The notes beneath the pieces were generated by a model. The model saw nothing but the letters and a program-made list of their open reading frames with translations. It did not search any database and was not told the origin of the DNA. Shown here one piece after another: positions 47,001 through 62,000 of a DNA stretch of 64,000 nt. This DNA comes from Verrucomicrobiia bacterium. GTDB lineage: Bacteria; Verrucomicrobiota; Verrucomicrobiia; Limisphaerales; JADLHS01. A program made the translations under genes and the position numbers. Every line of letters begins with the position of its first letter. The first letter of the stretch is position 1. Location: positions 259,362-323,361 of the forward strand of contig JAMLJH010000001.1 in NCBI GenBank assembly GCA_023953615.1, written 5' to 3'.

Positions 47001-50000
47001 CAATTCCGAACAATTCGTTGCGGTCATTCCCCTGCCCATCCGTTACCCGCACGGTAATCGCAATTCCTTCAATGGCGCCCGCCGTACCGTTATCAACCTC
47101 CAAAGTGGCTTTGAAAGCTTCGCGGCTGAGCACGGCTTCCTGGTCCAGCTTGATTTTGACTCTGGCACAAACCCCGCCGCTTTCCGCCTCGGACCGGAAA
47201 CGCGCCGTTTCCACAATGGCGTTGATGGGGTCGGTAAATCCGGCGGCCACAGCCTCGCTATGGTACTGGCCCGCCAGGATCATCTTTTCCTTGAGCACCA
47301 CCATGTCAATGAAGTCCAAGTTTGCTCCTGGCGGCGCATCCGCAGGACGGGAAATGCCCTGATCAATCATGTCCAACGTGCGATTCCAGCGATCCAGGAA
47401 ACGATTCAATTCCGCGAGCGGCACTCCCGGCGGCAGAACTCCCGTCAACAAACTCGTCCGTTCCGCTGCCGTCACACTGCGGTCACCATCGGAACCGGCC
47501 ACGGCCGCGGCTTGGAAGCGCGCGTACCAATCCCCGGTGGCCGTGTCGGCCGCTGGATTAAACCACACCCCGTCGGGGGCGCCGGTCAACTCGTTAAACG
47601 CATCCAACATGGCGCGGACTCCTTCCTTGTAATGGTCCATCAGGTCATCGGCCCCGGATTGTCCGATGACGCCATCTGAGGAATACACTCGCGTCATCTG
47701 ATTAGCCGCCCCCGCCCCGCCACTTCCGGCACCAGCCGAAGTGACGCAACGCACCAACGAGTAGAGGCAGGAAGGCAGACCGGCTCCGGGAATCAAGCAG
47801 CCCGCGGCGCCTACCGCACAATCCGCCACCGTGCCCAACGTGACGCCGCTCGATCCCAGTCCATCCCCACAAGAATAACCGCTGGCAAAACATCCGATCG
47901 GCCCGGGAATGCAACCCAGCGCCGTGAGTATCAGACACTTCGGATCACACCCGAACTTGAATGAGATGGATGGACTGGAGTAACTGGAGTTCACGCTACC
48001 GCCGCCCCCGCCACCACCACCGCCGCCGCCCCAACCGCCCCATCCACCGCCGCCGCCACCACCACCACCGCCACCACCGCAATCTCCCACCACGCCAGTA
48101 ACGGCTATGGCGGTGCCGCCCCCAATCCGAAAATTCCCACACTCGAATCCCCACGAAGCATCCCCGCGGATATTGCAGGGAATACCCGCCTGGGCTGTGA
48201 CCAGCGACTGTCCGTTGACCGCGCCGCCCGGCAATGCCGCCGGACTGTCAAAATCCGCCACGCGCCGCAGAGTCACCGGAATGGTGAGACTGCTCTTGGC
48301 CGGGATGCGCCCCAGATCAGTGATCAACGGTTCGATCGAGTAAAACGGATGCGAACTGAAATTCCATTTCACATCATCCGCGGCAATCAAACCGTGATTC
48401 TCAAATTTGACGTTCACCTGTTTGGTTTGACCCACCACGGTCAAATCACTCACGTCGAGTAGTGGCGGATCCAACGTCACCACCGGCGCCGGCACCACCG
48501 TTTCAAAAGTCGTTTCAATGGTGATGCGATAACGGTCCTCGATCTCAATGCGTTCGACGGTCCAGGTGTAACGCACGGCTTGATAAGACAGGAACGCCCG
48601 AACTTCGTTGGTAATTCCCGCTTCCACAAAGACCGTGCCCCGATAGCCATTATGCTGCTCGGCATCCAATTCCACGTCGTAGTAGCCTTCCATGATTTCC
48701 GGCAACCAGAATTGTCCATCTCCACCAGTGACGCCGTTGGTGACCACCTGATGGCTCACGGCATCGCGCACGCGAACGGTGGCGTTGGTCAGAGGTGGTT
48801 CGCCTTCCGAGTAGTAGGTAAATTCATCCGCAGCGATGACTTGCAATGTGCCTTTCGCCTCGGACAAGGCGCGGAAGGAGAACGGTACCGAAAGGCCGGT
48901 ACCCGTACCGTTGATGGCCAGATTGCCGTTATGCATCTGCAAGGGTAAATCTTCCGGCGGGTTAAGTTGCAGCGTCACCGTGTTGGTTTGGCCCGGCGCC
49001 AAAGTGGGCAAGGGATTGGGCGAAGCCAGCGACATCCAGGCAATCGGAGGCAATGAAATGGTCAACGGCCCGCTCTCCAGTCCGCCGGTGTTGACGATTT
49101 GGAATGAAACAATTCGCTGGTCGCCTCGCTTCATGCCGCCAACCAAACTGCCCGGGTAAGCCACCAGGCGTGGAACCAACGGATCAATGGTGACCCGAAC
49201 CGGGATTTCCAATACTGCGCCCTCAGCACTGGTAATCCGCAGCGCCAAGGTGCCCGTCGTGAAGGAGGCATCCGTGGCGCTCATTTCATAATGCAACGCC
49301 AAACTCGCTTCGCCAGCGAGGTAGTTGGTTTCCAGGCTCGCCCCAACCACGAGATTGGCGGGAACATTGGACACCGCGACCGTGAGATCCGTCAACGGCA
49401 CATCGGCAAGATTTTGAATTTGAAGCACATTCGCAACACTGCTCCCTTCACTCAAACGCACCGCGGGTTGGCTGGGCGTAGCCTTCATGCCCAACAGATA
49501 AAAACTGTCCTGCGTCGCCGGATTGGAGACTCCGGGATGGCTGGCGGCGATTTCATAAAACCCGGCTTCACTCGGCAGCGGTTGCCAGGTGGTGGAGAAA
49601 TTACCGGCGGCGTCCGTCAGCGCCGCAATAATCCGGGTTGTGCCCCGAACGCGGATCGGAATGTTCACCAGAGCAAACGGAATCTTGTTGCCCGGTTGTC
49701 CCGGCTGAAATGCACTGCCACTCAGCGGTACCGGGGTACCCGCGGGAGCCGCCTCAAGAGACGTCTGCACCACGGCATCGTAGGCGGGCGCTACCACCAT
49801 GGGCGCACTGGAAATGCGATAATTATTATTCTCATCCAGCTCCACCGCGCCATCCATGGCGTCAGCCTGCACGATGACCCAGTATGAACCCGCCGCCTGC
49901 GGCAACCGGACGGAGAGGCTTTGTCCAATGGCGGTGCCGGCCGGAAGCGGCCCGTTAAATCCCGCCTGCCCAACGAGCACATTGTGCGGGCCGATCAATT

Positions 50001-53000
50001 GATTGGTGGAAAGCCAGATGCGTTGGACCACCGAATTGGAAGGCATGGCCACGGTCCCCTGATTCAACAACTGCCAGCCCAGTGAAACATAAGTTTCGGT
50101 CGTCGCACTAAGCGGCGCCGTGATGCTGCCAATGACCAGGTCGGGCAAGTTAACATCGGTTACCGTGATCTGGCCGCTGCCGGAGGTGAAGCCGGCGGCG
50201 CTGGCCGTCACCGTCACGGGTTTGTTTCCATCAGTGACGCCATCGTCCACCGAAGCCACATTGAATTCCGCACTGCTCGCGCCAGCCGGAATAGTCACCG
50301 TCGGGGGCACGGTTAATTCCGCCAGGTCGCTGGAAACGAGTTGCACCACCAAACTGGTCTGGGTGCCGGTATTCCGGGTGACGGTGCCCACTGCCGCCGG
50401 AGTCTGGCCTTCAGTCACCACACTACGATTGAAGGAAACACTCAAGGTCGGACCGTCGTCATCCGTCACCGTTAGGTTGGCCGGAACGCCTTCGCCCAAG
50501 CGCGTATTAGTGGCGCTGGCCAAAAACCACGACTTCACGGTCACCGCCTTCTCACCATCCACCAGCGAGTTATCCACCGCCGCCACATTGAACGTGATAT
50601 TGGTTTCGTTGGCTGGGATGGTGACCCGATGCGGTACCTGCACGGCGTTGGTGTTGCTGCTTTCCAAATCCACCACCAGCGGGCGCGGTGAAACCGGCCA
50701 GCGCGTCAACGTGGCTTGTGCCGCTTGAGGTCCGGCTCCTTCGGCGAACACCGGAGGAACAATGTCCAAAGTCAGCGTCGGCCAACGACCATCGAGAATG
50801 GTGATTTCGGCGCTGCCGGACTGATAACCGGTGGCGGTAGCGGTCGCGGTTACGGACTGGGCAGCCTCGATAAACGTGTTGTCAATAGCGAGCGCGGCAA
50901 AGGGCGCGCTGTACTGACCCGCCGGAATGGTGAGCGTCAATGGCAACATCAGCCGGGACGCCACCGAAGCGCTGAAGCTGACTTCGACGCTCTGGTTGGT
51001 TCCAGCCTCGCGCGACAGCGTGGCGGCCACGGTACCGCCTTTAGTCACCTGGTTGGTGCTGAATTGAATCGTCAACCGCGGTAGATCCACGTCCACCACT
51101 ACCAAATTAGCGTTGCCCTCAGCATAACCCGTGGCCGTGGCCTGTAACCCCACCAACTGGTCGCCGTCAGCGATGCCGTCGCGCAACGAGATGATGTTGA
51201 AAGTGGCGGACGCCGAACCGGCGGGGATCGTCACCTGACTTGGAGTGGTCAATTTATCGGGACGACCATGCAACAAAGTAACCGTCAACGGCGTGGTCCG
51301 ACCGCCATTCCGCGTTACCGTGCCAACGATCGGTTGGGAAGCGCCTTCCACAACCTGGGTGGCGGACAGTTGCAACTGGAGGGTCGCCGGCACGCTGGTC
51401 TGATTGGTTGCCACACCAAAGTTATTCGCTTCCGTCGCTTCGAGAAGCTGCTCACGACTATCCGTCATCGCGGCAAACCAGAAATTGCCCGCCGGTCCCG
51501 TCACTGGAATGACCACCGATTGCGTATGGCTGACAGATGCGCCAGGAGCCAAGCCACCCGGGCGGGTCACCGTGACGAGTTCAATCAAATTTCCGGTTGC
51601 AGTCGCGTTGGTGGCCAGGAACAGCGTTTCACTCCAAGCTCCGGCAGCCGTTGCGGCCCCCGAATTGGTGGTGATCCACTGCACGACCACCGGTTCGCCG
51701 GGCAGCGCGGTGGACGGTGCCGATAGCAGGCTCACTTGAAGGTCAGGCCGCGGCGGCAAAGTGAGAGTAATGGCTTGCGCGCGCAAGTTGTTGCTTTCAT
51801 CGGATTCAGCAATCGCATTCTGTCGGTCCACAAAGGCCACGATAAAATACTCGCCGGGCACCGACCCGGCGGTGTGCGGTAAAGTTAAATCCAGCTCGTT
51901 GGTATAGCGGGCTCCGGGAGCGAGCGGCACGGTCAACGCGGTTGGGCTGGCCAGCAGGACGGCCCCCGCCAACGAGTTCGATGCGGTGGACAGATAAAGT
52001 CCATCCGCCCAGGTCGCGGTGGCGGTCGCCGCGCCCGCATTCGAAATCACCAGGGACACGGAAACATTCTGGCCAAATTGCCCGACCGCCGGAGCGGCGA
52101 GCGCAGCGACCTGCAAATCCACCGCCACGATGCTTAATGGTGAAGCGGCAAAAGCGACGTTATTTGTTTTGGTCACTTCCTCGACTTGACCGCCACTATC
52201 GAGGGAGACGCCAAAATAGTGCGTCCCCGCGCCCAACGGCGGCACGATGACGTTCTGCGTGACGACCAACGACGTCGAGGGCGCCAGGCCTCCGGGTGGA
52301 TTCAAACTGAAGACCCCCAGCGTTTGCGCGGCAGAGCCGTCACTGGTGGGAGCAACCAACACGGCGTTTTGCCACGGACCAGAGGCCACTCCGGGACCGG
52401 CATTGGAAACAACCAGCGTCATTGGAATCAGCGTGCCGGACTGGGCCGTGGCTGGAACCGCAACCGCGCCCGCTACCAGGTCGGCGGGCGCCAAGGTGGT
52501 GAAGACTTGATCGCTCCCCACGGTTTCATTGCCGGCGGCATCCGTGGAGCGCACGCGAAAATGATGCAAAGTGGAAACGTCCAGACCACTCAACCAGATA
52601 CTGTGATTGGTGCGCAACAGCACCGAACTCGCGGTCTTCCCGTAACTGGCGGTCAGCCCATAATCCACCCGCGAACTGGCTGGTTTATCCGTCACCCAAG
52701 TCACCTGAGCGGTACCAGCGGCGGGCACAACCGCAATCCCACTGATCACCGGTGGCGTACGATCAATAAAATCATAATGCGCCACCCAGTTCAGATTGGT
52801 TGGGTCGGTCGTGGCGAGGAGCTTGTTGAAGCTGTTCACGTTGGTGTAAAGCACCCCATTCAAGGTGAACCGATTGAACGCATAATAATCCGGCGGCGTA
52901 TTGGTCACCGCCATCGGCGCGGTGATCTGAACCAACTGTCCATTGGTATAAGCACCCGCACCGGACACCGCAGCCAGGCCCTCCGGACTTGTCGCCGTAG

Positions 53001-56000
53001 TCACCACATGCGTCAGATTGGCTTCCTGATAATGAGCGCGAACGAAGCGATTGGAAGTCACCACCGCGCTCAAGATCGGATTGTTGCCGACGTGGTTCGT
53101 GGCGGTGGCCCAGGAATCGCCATCAGTCCAATGACTGAACTGATAACCGAATGCCGGGATCGCGGTCAGGGTATTGGTTGTGCCCCAGGTAAATGTGCCC
53201 GCGCCCAACACGCTCCCCGCTGTCGGTGGCTGGTTGGAAACATTGACGGTGTAAGTGGGGAGGGCAAAAACCGCCAGCAAGTTGACATCGGACAGCAGGG
53301 TAAAGGTGTAGCTGGCGCTGGCGCTGCGAACGAGGCCGTTTTCCAGCCAATTGGCAAAATAATAGGGCGCTTGTGTGGTGTTGGGGGTTGCCGTCACGGT
53401 CACACTGCTTCCAGCCAAGTACGTGCCGGCGCCGGTCAAGAAGCCGGCCTGGGGCGGGATCGCGCCCAGCGTCAATTGATAGCTGGCGATGATACTGAAG
53501 GTGCTGCTGGCCGTATTGTTCACCTTGGCCGCCTGGGGCGAGGTCCCGTCATGCTCGAAAATTTCCTGATCCGGATCCGCTTTGACCTCCACCAAATAGG
53601 TCCCAGGCAACGTCGCCGCAAAGCTCACCTGATGGGACACACTCGCACCGACCGTGAATGGCCCGACATTCGTGAATCGCTGATCCAACAACGTGGTGGC
53701 GCTGGTCTGATGCTGAACCAGCAAGCGTTCCTTGAAATTGGCCGTCGCGCCATCACCCCGGTTCGCCGTCTGCCAGGTGACCGCATAATTCTGCGACGCA
53801 TCCGGCCCGGTCACCTGCAGGTTTTCAACCGCCAGATCGGGATACGGGGCCAGCTCAATGACGAACGGCATTTCGGATGCGGTTTCATTGTCATCCTCGA
53901 ATAAAAATTCATTGACCGTATCCGTATAATCACATGCCGCCACCAGATAATAACTCCCCGAGACGCCATTCGGCAGTTGCGTGGTGTTGGTCACCGTATA
54001 GCTCTGACCCGGCTGCAGCACTCCGACGTGCGACCGGAGCGACATTTCGAAATCGCCCAGGCCGCTGACCGGATTGAGGGAAAGCGTAACTCGATCAAAC
54101 CAGGTGCCCACCTGGGTTGCGAGCGAGCCGACGTTGGCCACCGTGTAGGTGTAGGAAAACGGATCGCCACTTTGGAGTCCGGTCAGCGGCGTCAGGATTG
54201 TCAAATCGGTTACCTGTAGATTGGGGAAAGCAACTTCCTCGGTCGGCGCCACGATGACGTCGAGGAGGTATTCACTCATCAGTCCGGCCGAGTTGGCGCG
54301 CGAACGCACGGCGGCGTAATACGTTCCGGTTTGCTCGATCCGCATTTCGCCCACGCTGTCATCCGGACGCCCGCTGAATTTCGTCACATACGCTCCCGAC
54401 GCATCGTAAAGACTCACGACCCCGATCAATGGGCTGCTGCCGGGTTGGCGGGTGCGCAGAAATACGGTCTGCCCGGCGGCAATCGTACCCAGGTTAAAAT
54501 AATCCAAATCAGCCGAAGTTTTCACATAGCCCCCCACGCTGGCTGTGCGACTGTTGGGAGCATCGGGAGGCACGGTAAACGTCAGGCCATTGGCGGTGGC
54601 GATGTTGTTGTTCGGCTCGATCTCAACCGCCTGACCGTTGCGGTAAAGCGAAATCCGAAAGCGATACTCGGAGAACCAGGAATACCAGGTGCTCACGCGC
54701 ACCGCATACAAGCCATTGGTCTCCAATACCACCGGGGTCGTTTGCAATTGCCCATTGTTTTCCGTCGTCAAATTCGACAACACCTGCCCGTTCGGACGAT
54801 ACAACGTATAACTCAGGCCACTGGAACCCGGATCGCCCGGATTTTGTGCGGCTAAAATCAGCGTATCCCCCGCCTCGGCCTCAAATTGCCAGAAATCCAC
54901 GTCGCTGCCGTTGCGTAAGTAACCTCGACCGCCGCCTGAAATCAGGTTGGGTTGACTGCTGCTCAAGTTCAGCAGGGTAGCGGTACCCACTACGTCATTG
55001 GGTTCCTTTTCCACCTCCAGCCCCGACAGGGCTTCAATCGAGAATTGACGAGACCAAGCAATCAAGGCGTTTCCGGAACGATCCTGAATATTGGTGGTAG
55101 CGGTAAACCGATAAGCCCCCGGAAGCAAAGGCGTACTCAAAACATAGGCGGCGGTAAGCCCGCTCGTGTAATTGGGACTGGTGGTCAACGGCCAAAGAAT
55201 GTCATCCGAGGTATCAAAGAAGCCGTCCGGCCCCGTTGCTCGCAAATCATAGTTTAGCGCGTCATTGGCGCTGGCAGGAAGCAGGTCCTCGGAGAACTCC
55301 AAAGTAAATCCACTTAGAAACGCAGTATTCGTGCTGCCTTCCGACGAGAGGCTTGCGGTGGTGATGAATGGGCGCACGACATCGGTGATGCTCAAGGTCA
55401 AAAAGTACTGCGCCAACAACCCCGCTTCGCCAGCCGAAGCTTGGATTCGAGCGTAATAAGCGCCGGACGCCGCCGCCGGAATGGTATAGAGCAGATTGGT
55501 GGCGCCCGCTGCGCTCGCCGCGACCACGTTGCCGTTAGGGTCAAGGATGGCAAGCAGCGCCTCAAGATTGCTTTGCGAAGGCCGGTTCAACACGACGGCA
55601 ATTTCCGAAGCCGGAGTCAAATTACCCAACGCGAACACATCGGCGGGGTCGCCGTAGCGTATGTAACCGAGCAGTTGGGCTTCCAAGGCGTTCCCAGCCC
55701 ACTGGAAGTTGGGGACATTGGCTTGGGCGACGGTGTTGTTGTTCTCGCTCTCCAACTGCCACCAGCCCGGTGCCACACTCACCCGCAACCGATACTCGCC
55801 CCAATAACCGTAATTGTAACTCACCCGCACCGTGTAGCGTCCGCTCACCGGCAACGTCAGCGCTCCCGATTGCCCCGTCCCGTTGCTCCCCGCTGTAAAA
55901 CTGCTCAACTGCACGCCGTCCGGCCGGTAGATCACATAGCTCAAACCACTCCCCCCAAGATGCCCGGGCGTTTCGCTCCCCACCAACAACCGTTCCCCGG

Positions 56001-59000
56001 CCATCCCATCAAAACTCCAGTAATCCACATCCCCGCTGTCACTCAAATTGCCCCGCCCATACCCGTGCCGCACCCCGCTCCCCACCAGGTCCTCCACCAA
56101 CGCCGTCGCGCCATACGGCCGCAGCACCGTCACCGAGGTCCCGTAATAGTTCGCCGTCACCAACTCCGGCCCCCCGTCTCCGTCCACGTCCACCGCCACC
56201 ACCGAAATCGGATACCCGTTCACCGCGTAGTTCGCCGCCCCGCCATACTGCCCGCTCCCGTCATTGAGCAACACGCCCACCCGACTGTTCCCATGACTGG
56301 CCACCACCGCATCCAAGGCCCCGTCCCCGTTCACATCCGATAACACCACTTCATACGGGTCCGAACTCCCCGCCCCATACTCCGTGCGCGCCCCAAATCC
56401 TCCACCCCCATCTCCATACCACACGCCCAACGTGTTGTTCCCCCGATTGATCGTCACCACGTCCATCCGCCCATCCCCATTCACATCCCCCAACGCCACC
56501 CCCCGCGGATTCCCCGCCACCAAATTCGTCACCCCAACCAGACTCCCATCCCCAGCTCCCAACAGCACACTCACCGTCCCCGCCGTCTCGTTGGCCACCA
56601 CCACATCCAAATGTCCATCCCCGTTCACCGTTCCCAAGGCCACAGCGCTCACCCCGGCCCCGGTCGCATACGTCGTGGCCGCCGCAAACGTCCCGTCCCC
56701 AACCCCCAACCGCACCGTCACCACCCCCGCATTGTAGTTACCCACCACCACGTCCAATACGCCGTCGCCGTTCAAATCCCCCAACCGCACCGAGCGCGGA
56801 TTGTTCCCCACACTATGATGCACGGCCGCCCCAAACCCGCCTACCCCATCGCCCAGCAACACACTCACCGTCCCCGAACTGTAATTGGCCACCACCAGGT
56901 CCAACGCCCCGTCGCCGTTCACGTCGCCCAACGCCAACGCCCGCGGACTGCTCCCCACACCGTAGTTCGTCGCCACCGCAAATCCTCCAGCCCCATCCCC
57001 CAGCAACACGCTCACCGTCCCCGAGCCGCTGTTCGCCACCGCCAAATCCACATGCCCGTCCCCATTCAAATGGCCCGCCACCACCGCATACGGATTGTTC
57101 CCCACCCCAAAACTTCCCCCCCCCCGATACGAACCACTCCAACCCCCGGATTCCGCCAGCCCCAAGCCCGTCGCCCCCTCCACTACGTCGTTCCCCCCAT
57201 TCTCAAAGACATACCCCAACAAATTCGTCACCCCAAAATAACGCTCATACGGCGTGGATAAGGCGTTGCCGCTCGTATCTTCCAAACCGGTCAGCGCCTT
57301 GAAGCGATACGCGTCCGTCTGTAATGGCCCATTGGTAATTAGATAATTCGCATTTGACCCCAGAACATACACGGGCGAAATCGTCAGTTGATAAATTCGA
57401 TCGTCACCGGTATCGAACGTCCCATCGGGACCGGCGCCACGCAATTCGTAGTTCGTCGGGACGTTGACCGTCGCGGCCTTCATATCCTTGGAAAACGTCA
57501 GTTGGAAGCGGTCCACCACGTCGGTCGTCACATTCGCTTCACCGGGCAGTGTATCCGCAACAATCTGCGGCGGCTCAACATCTTCCGGAACCTGAAGTTT
57601 GACATTTAAGAAGTACAAAGCCTCAAGCCCGACACTCGCGGTTGCGCCAGTGATCTGGACGTAATGCGGCCCTTCCGCAACGACGGTATAAACCAAATTG
57701 GTTTCTCCTTCCGTTCCACCGGCCAATACGCTGCCGGTGGAACTTAATATCTGAAGCGTGCCAAGGAGCGGACTCCGTAGTGGTTGTTCAAGATTCAGAT
57801 GAATCTCCGTGCCTTCGGGTAGATCCGGCAGATGCGTCTGCGAGTTGCGCGGCAAGTTGCGCAGTTGAAACACATCGGCGGGGTCGCCGTAGCGTATGTA
57901 ACCGAGCAGTTGGGCTTCCAAGGTGTTCCCAGCCCACTGGAAGTTGGGGACATTGGCTTGGGCGACGGTGTTGTTGTTCTCGCTCTCCAACTGCCACCAG
58001 CCCGGTGCCACACTCACCCGCAACCGATACTCGCCCCAATAACCGTAATTGTAACTCACCCGCACCGTGTAGCGTCCGCTCACCGGCAACGTCAGCGCTC
58101 CCGATTGCCCCGTCCCGTTGCTCCCCGCTGTAAAACTGCTCAACTGCACGCCGTCCGGCCGGTAGATCACATAGCTCAAACCACTCCCCCCAAGATGCCC
58201 GGGCGTTTCGCTCCCCACCAACAACCGTTCCCCGGCCATCCCATCAAAACTCCAGTAATCCACATCCCCGCTGTCACTCAAATTGCCCCGCCCATACCCG
58301 TGCCGCACCCCGCTCCCCACCAGGTCCTCCACCAACGCCGTCGCGCCATACGGCCGCAGCACCGTCACCGAGGTCCCGTAATAGTTCGCCGTCACCAACT
58401 CCGGCCCCCCGTCTCCGTCCACGTCCACCGCCACCACCGAAATCGGATACCCGTTCACCGCGTAGTTCGCCGCCCCGCCATACTGCCCGCTCCCGTCATT
58501 GAGCAACACGCCCACCCGACTGTTCCCATGACTGGCCACCACCGCATCCAAGGCCCCGTCCCCGTTCACATCCGATAACACCACTTCATACGGGTCCGAA
58601 CTCCCCGCCCCATACTCCGTGCGCGCCCCAAATCCTCCACCCCCATCTCCATACCACACGCCCAACGTGTTGTTCCCCCGATTGATCGTCACCACGTCCA
58701 TCCGCCCATCCCCATTCACATCCCCCAACGCCACCCCCCGCGGATTCCCCGCCACCAAATTCGTCACCCCAACCAGACTCCCATCCCCGGCTCCCAACAG
58801 CACACTCACCGTCCCCGCCGTCTCGTTGGCCACCACCACATCCAAATGTCCATCCCCGTTCATCGTTCCCAAGGCCACAGCGCTCACCCCGGCCCCGGTC
58901 GCATACGTCGTGGCCGCCGCAAACGTCCCGTCCCCAACCCCCAACCGCACCGTCACCACCCCCGCATTGTAGTTACCCACCACCACGTCCAATACGCCGT

Positions 59001-62000
59001 CGCCGTTCAAATCCCCCAACCGCACCGAGCGCGGATTGTTCCCCACACTATGATGCACGGCCGCCCCAAACCCGCCTACCCCATCGCCCAGCAACACACT
59101 CACCGTCCCCGAACTGTAATTGGCCACCACCAGGTCCAACGCCCCGTCGCCGTTCACGTCGCCCAACGCCAACGCCTGCGGACTGCTCCCCACACCGTAG
59201 TTCGTCGCCACCGCAAATCCTCCAGCCCCATCCCCCAGCAACACGCTCACCGTCCCCGAGCCGCTGTTCGCCACCGCCAAATCCACGTGCCCGTCCCCAT
59301 TCAAATGGCCCGCCACCACCGCATACGGATTGTTCCCCACCCCAAAACTTCCCCCCACCCGAGACGAACCACTCCAACCCCCGGATTCCGCCAGCCCCAA
59401 GCCCGTCGCCCCCTCCACTACGTCGTTCCCCCCATTCTCAAAGACATACCCCAACAAATTCGTCACCCCAAACGTCCGTACATACGCCGTGGGTAACGGA
59501 TTCAGACTCAAGTCTTGGAGGCTGGGAGAAACCGTCAGCCGATAAAGCCCCTCCTGCAGTGGCCCATCGGTCACCACATAAGACGCATTGGTTCCATTGG
59601 CATATACGGGAGCAACCGCAACGGAATACAACAGATCATCAGCGGTATCAAATACGCCGTCCGGCCCGGCATTGCGCAGCTCATACGCACTTTCAACATT
59701 TACCGTTGCGGGAGCGAGTTCTTCGGAAAATTGGAGCGTGAACCGATCCAATACATTGGCAACGCTGCTGCCTTCAGTCGGTAAACTATCCCCCACAATC
59801 TGGGGCGCGGTGGTGTCTGGAGTAATTACTTCTTCAATCCGCAAGAAATACTGCGATAACAATCCGTCAGTCCCCGCACTGCCGCGAATGCGAGCATAAT
59901 AGTTTCCAGCCGTATTTTCCTGAACTACGTGAGTGAGATTGGTGGCGCCCGCCGCAGCTGAGGCCACTACCGTGTTGCCGCTGTTGACAATTTCAAGAAT
60001 GGGCTCCAGCGGACTGGAATTGGGTTGCGTCAGGGTCAAACGGACTTCAGTACCTTCCGGCAACGTCAATACCGGTTCGGTTCGCCCCAAAGGGGCATGA
60101 GAAAGCGCGAACACGTCACCGACATCGCCAGCTCGGATATAGCCCAGCAATTGCACCCACTGGTTTGTCACCGTTGGTTGGAAGTTGGGGACATTGGCTT
60201 GGGCGACGGTGTTGTTGTTCTCGCTCTCCAACTGCCACCAGCCCGGTGCCACACTCACCCGCAACCGATACTCGCCCCAATAACCGTAATTGTAACTCAC
60301 CCGCACCGTGTAGCGTCCGCTCACCGGCAACGTCAGCGCTCCCGATTGCCCCGTCCCGTTGCTCCCCGCTGTAAAACTGCTCAACTGCACGCCGTCCGGC
60401 CGGTAGATCACATAGCTCAAACCACTCCCCCCAAGATGCCCGGGCGTTTCGCTCCCCACCAACAACCGTTCCCCGGCCATCCCATCAAAACTCCAGTAAT
60501 CCACATCCCCGCTGTCACTCAAATTGCCCCGCCCATACCCGTGCCGCACCCCGCTCCCCACCAGGTCCTCCACCAACGCCGTCGCGCCATACGGCCGCAG
60601 CACCGTCACCGAGGTCCCGTAATAGTTCGCCGTCACCAACTCCGGCCCCCCGTCTCCGTCCACGTCCACCGCCACCACCGAAATCGGATACCCGTTCACC
60701 GCGTAGTTCGCCGCCCCGCCATACTGCCCGCTCCCGTCATTGAGCAACACGCCCACCCGACTGTTCCCATGACTGGCCACCACCGCATCCAAGGCCCCGT
60801 CCCCGTTCACATCCGATAACACCACTTCATACGGGTCCGAACTCCCCGCCCCATACTCCGTGCGCGCCCCAAATCCTCCACCCCCATCTCCATACCACAC
60901 GCCCAACGTGTTGTTCCCCCGATTGATCGTCACCACGTCCATCCGCCCATCCCCATTCACATCCCCCAACGCCACCCCCCGCGGATTCCCCGCCACCAAA
61001 TTCGTCACCCCAACCAGACTCCCATCCCCGGCTCCCAACAGCACACTCACCGTCCCCGCCGTCTCGTTGGCCACCACCACATCCAAATGTCCATCCCCGT
61101 TCATCGTTCCCAAGGCCACAGCGCTCACCCCGGCCCCGGTCGCATACGTCGTGGCCGCCGCAAACGTCCCGTCCCCAACCCCCAACCGCACCGTCACCAC
61201 CCCCGCATTGTAGTTACCCACCACCACGTCCAATACGCCGTCGCCGTTCAAATCCCCCAACCGCACCGAGCGCGGATTGTTCCCCACACTATGATGCACG
61301 GCCGCCCCAAACCCGCCTACCCCATCGCCCAGCAACACGCTCACCGTCCCCGAACTGTAATTGGCCACCACCAGGTCCAACGCCCCGTCGCCGTTCACGT
61401 CGCCCAACGCCAACGCCCGCGGACTGCTCCCCACACCGTAGTTCGTCGCCACCGCAAATCCTCCAGCCCCATCCCCCAGCAACACGCTCACCGTCCCCGA
61501 GCCGCTGTTCGCCACCGCCAAATCCACGTGCCCGTCCCCATTCAAATGGCCCGCCACCACCGCATACGGATTGTTCCCCACCCCAAAACTTCCCCCCACC
61601 CGATACGAACCACTCCAACCCCCGGATTCCGCCAGCCCCAAGCCCGTCGCCCCCTCCGCCTCGCCGTTCTCTCGATTCTCAAAGACAAAGTCGCCCCATT
61701 TCACCACCGTAAAATCATGCGCCAAAGCCGGAGTCAACGGATTGCCGGCGCGATCGGTAACGGTGGCGGCGATGGTAAAGCGATAATTATCGGGTTGGAG
61801 CGGACCCGCTACGAGCATGAAGGTCGCATTGGTCCCCAAGGAATAATTGGGTGGCAGCAGCGGATACAGCACGTCATCCTCCGTGTCCAACCAGCCATCG
61901 GGACCGGCGCCGCGGAGGGAATAGTTGGCCAATTGATTAACCGACACCGCCTGCATGGGTTCGGAAAAAGTAACCGTGAAACCATTGATGATATTTGACG

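Noticed and set aside
52186..53904. Plus-strand frame of 572 codons, Gly/Arg/His-rich
   Set aside because: Antisense of the giant gene; no motif and no start context.
55704..61657. Could the regular repeats be a CRISPR or satellite array?
   Set aside because: Units are about 1.5 kb, coding, and keep one reading frame; no short repeats with spacers occur anywhere in the window.
55441..61998. Repeated His/Pro/Arg-rich plus-strand frames
   Set aside because: Antisense of the three propeller modules; the repetition comes from the coding strand.
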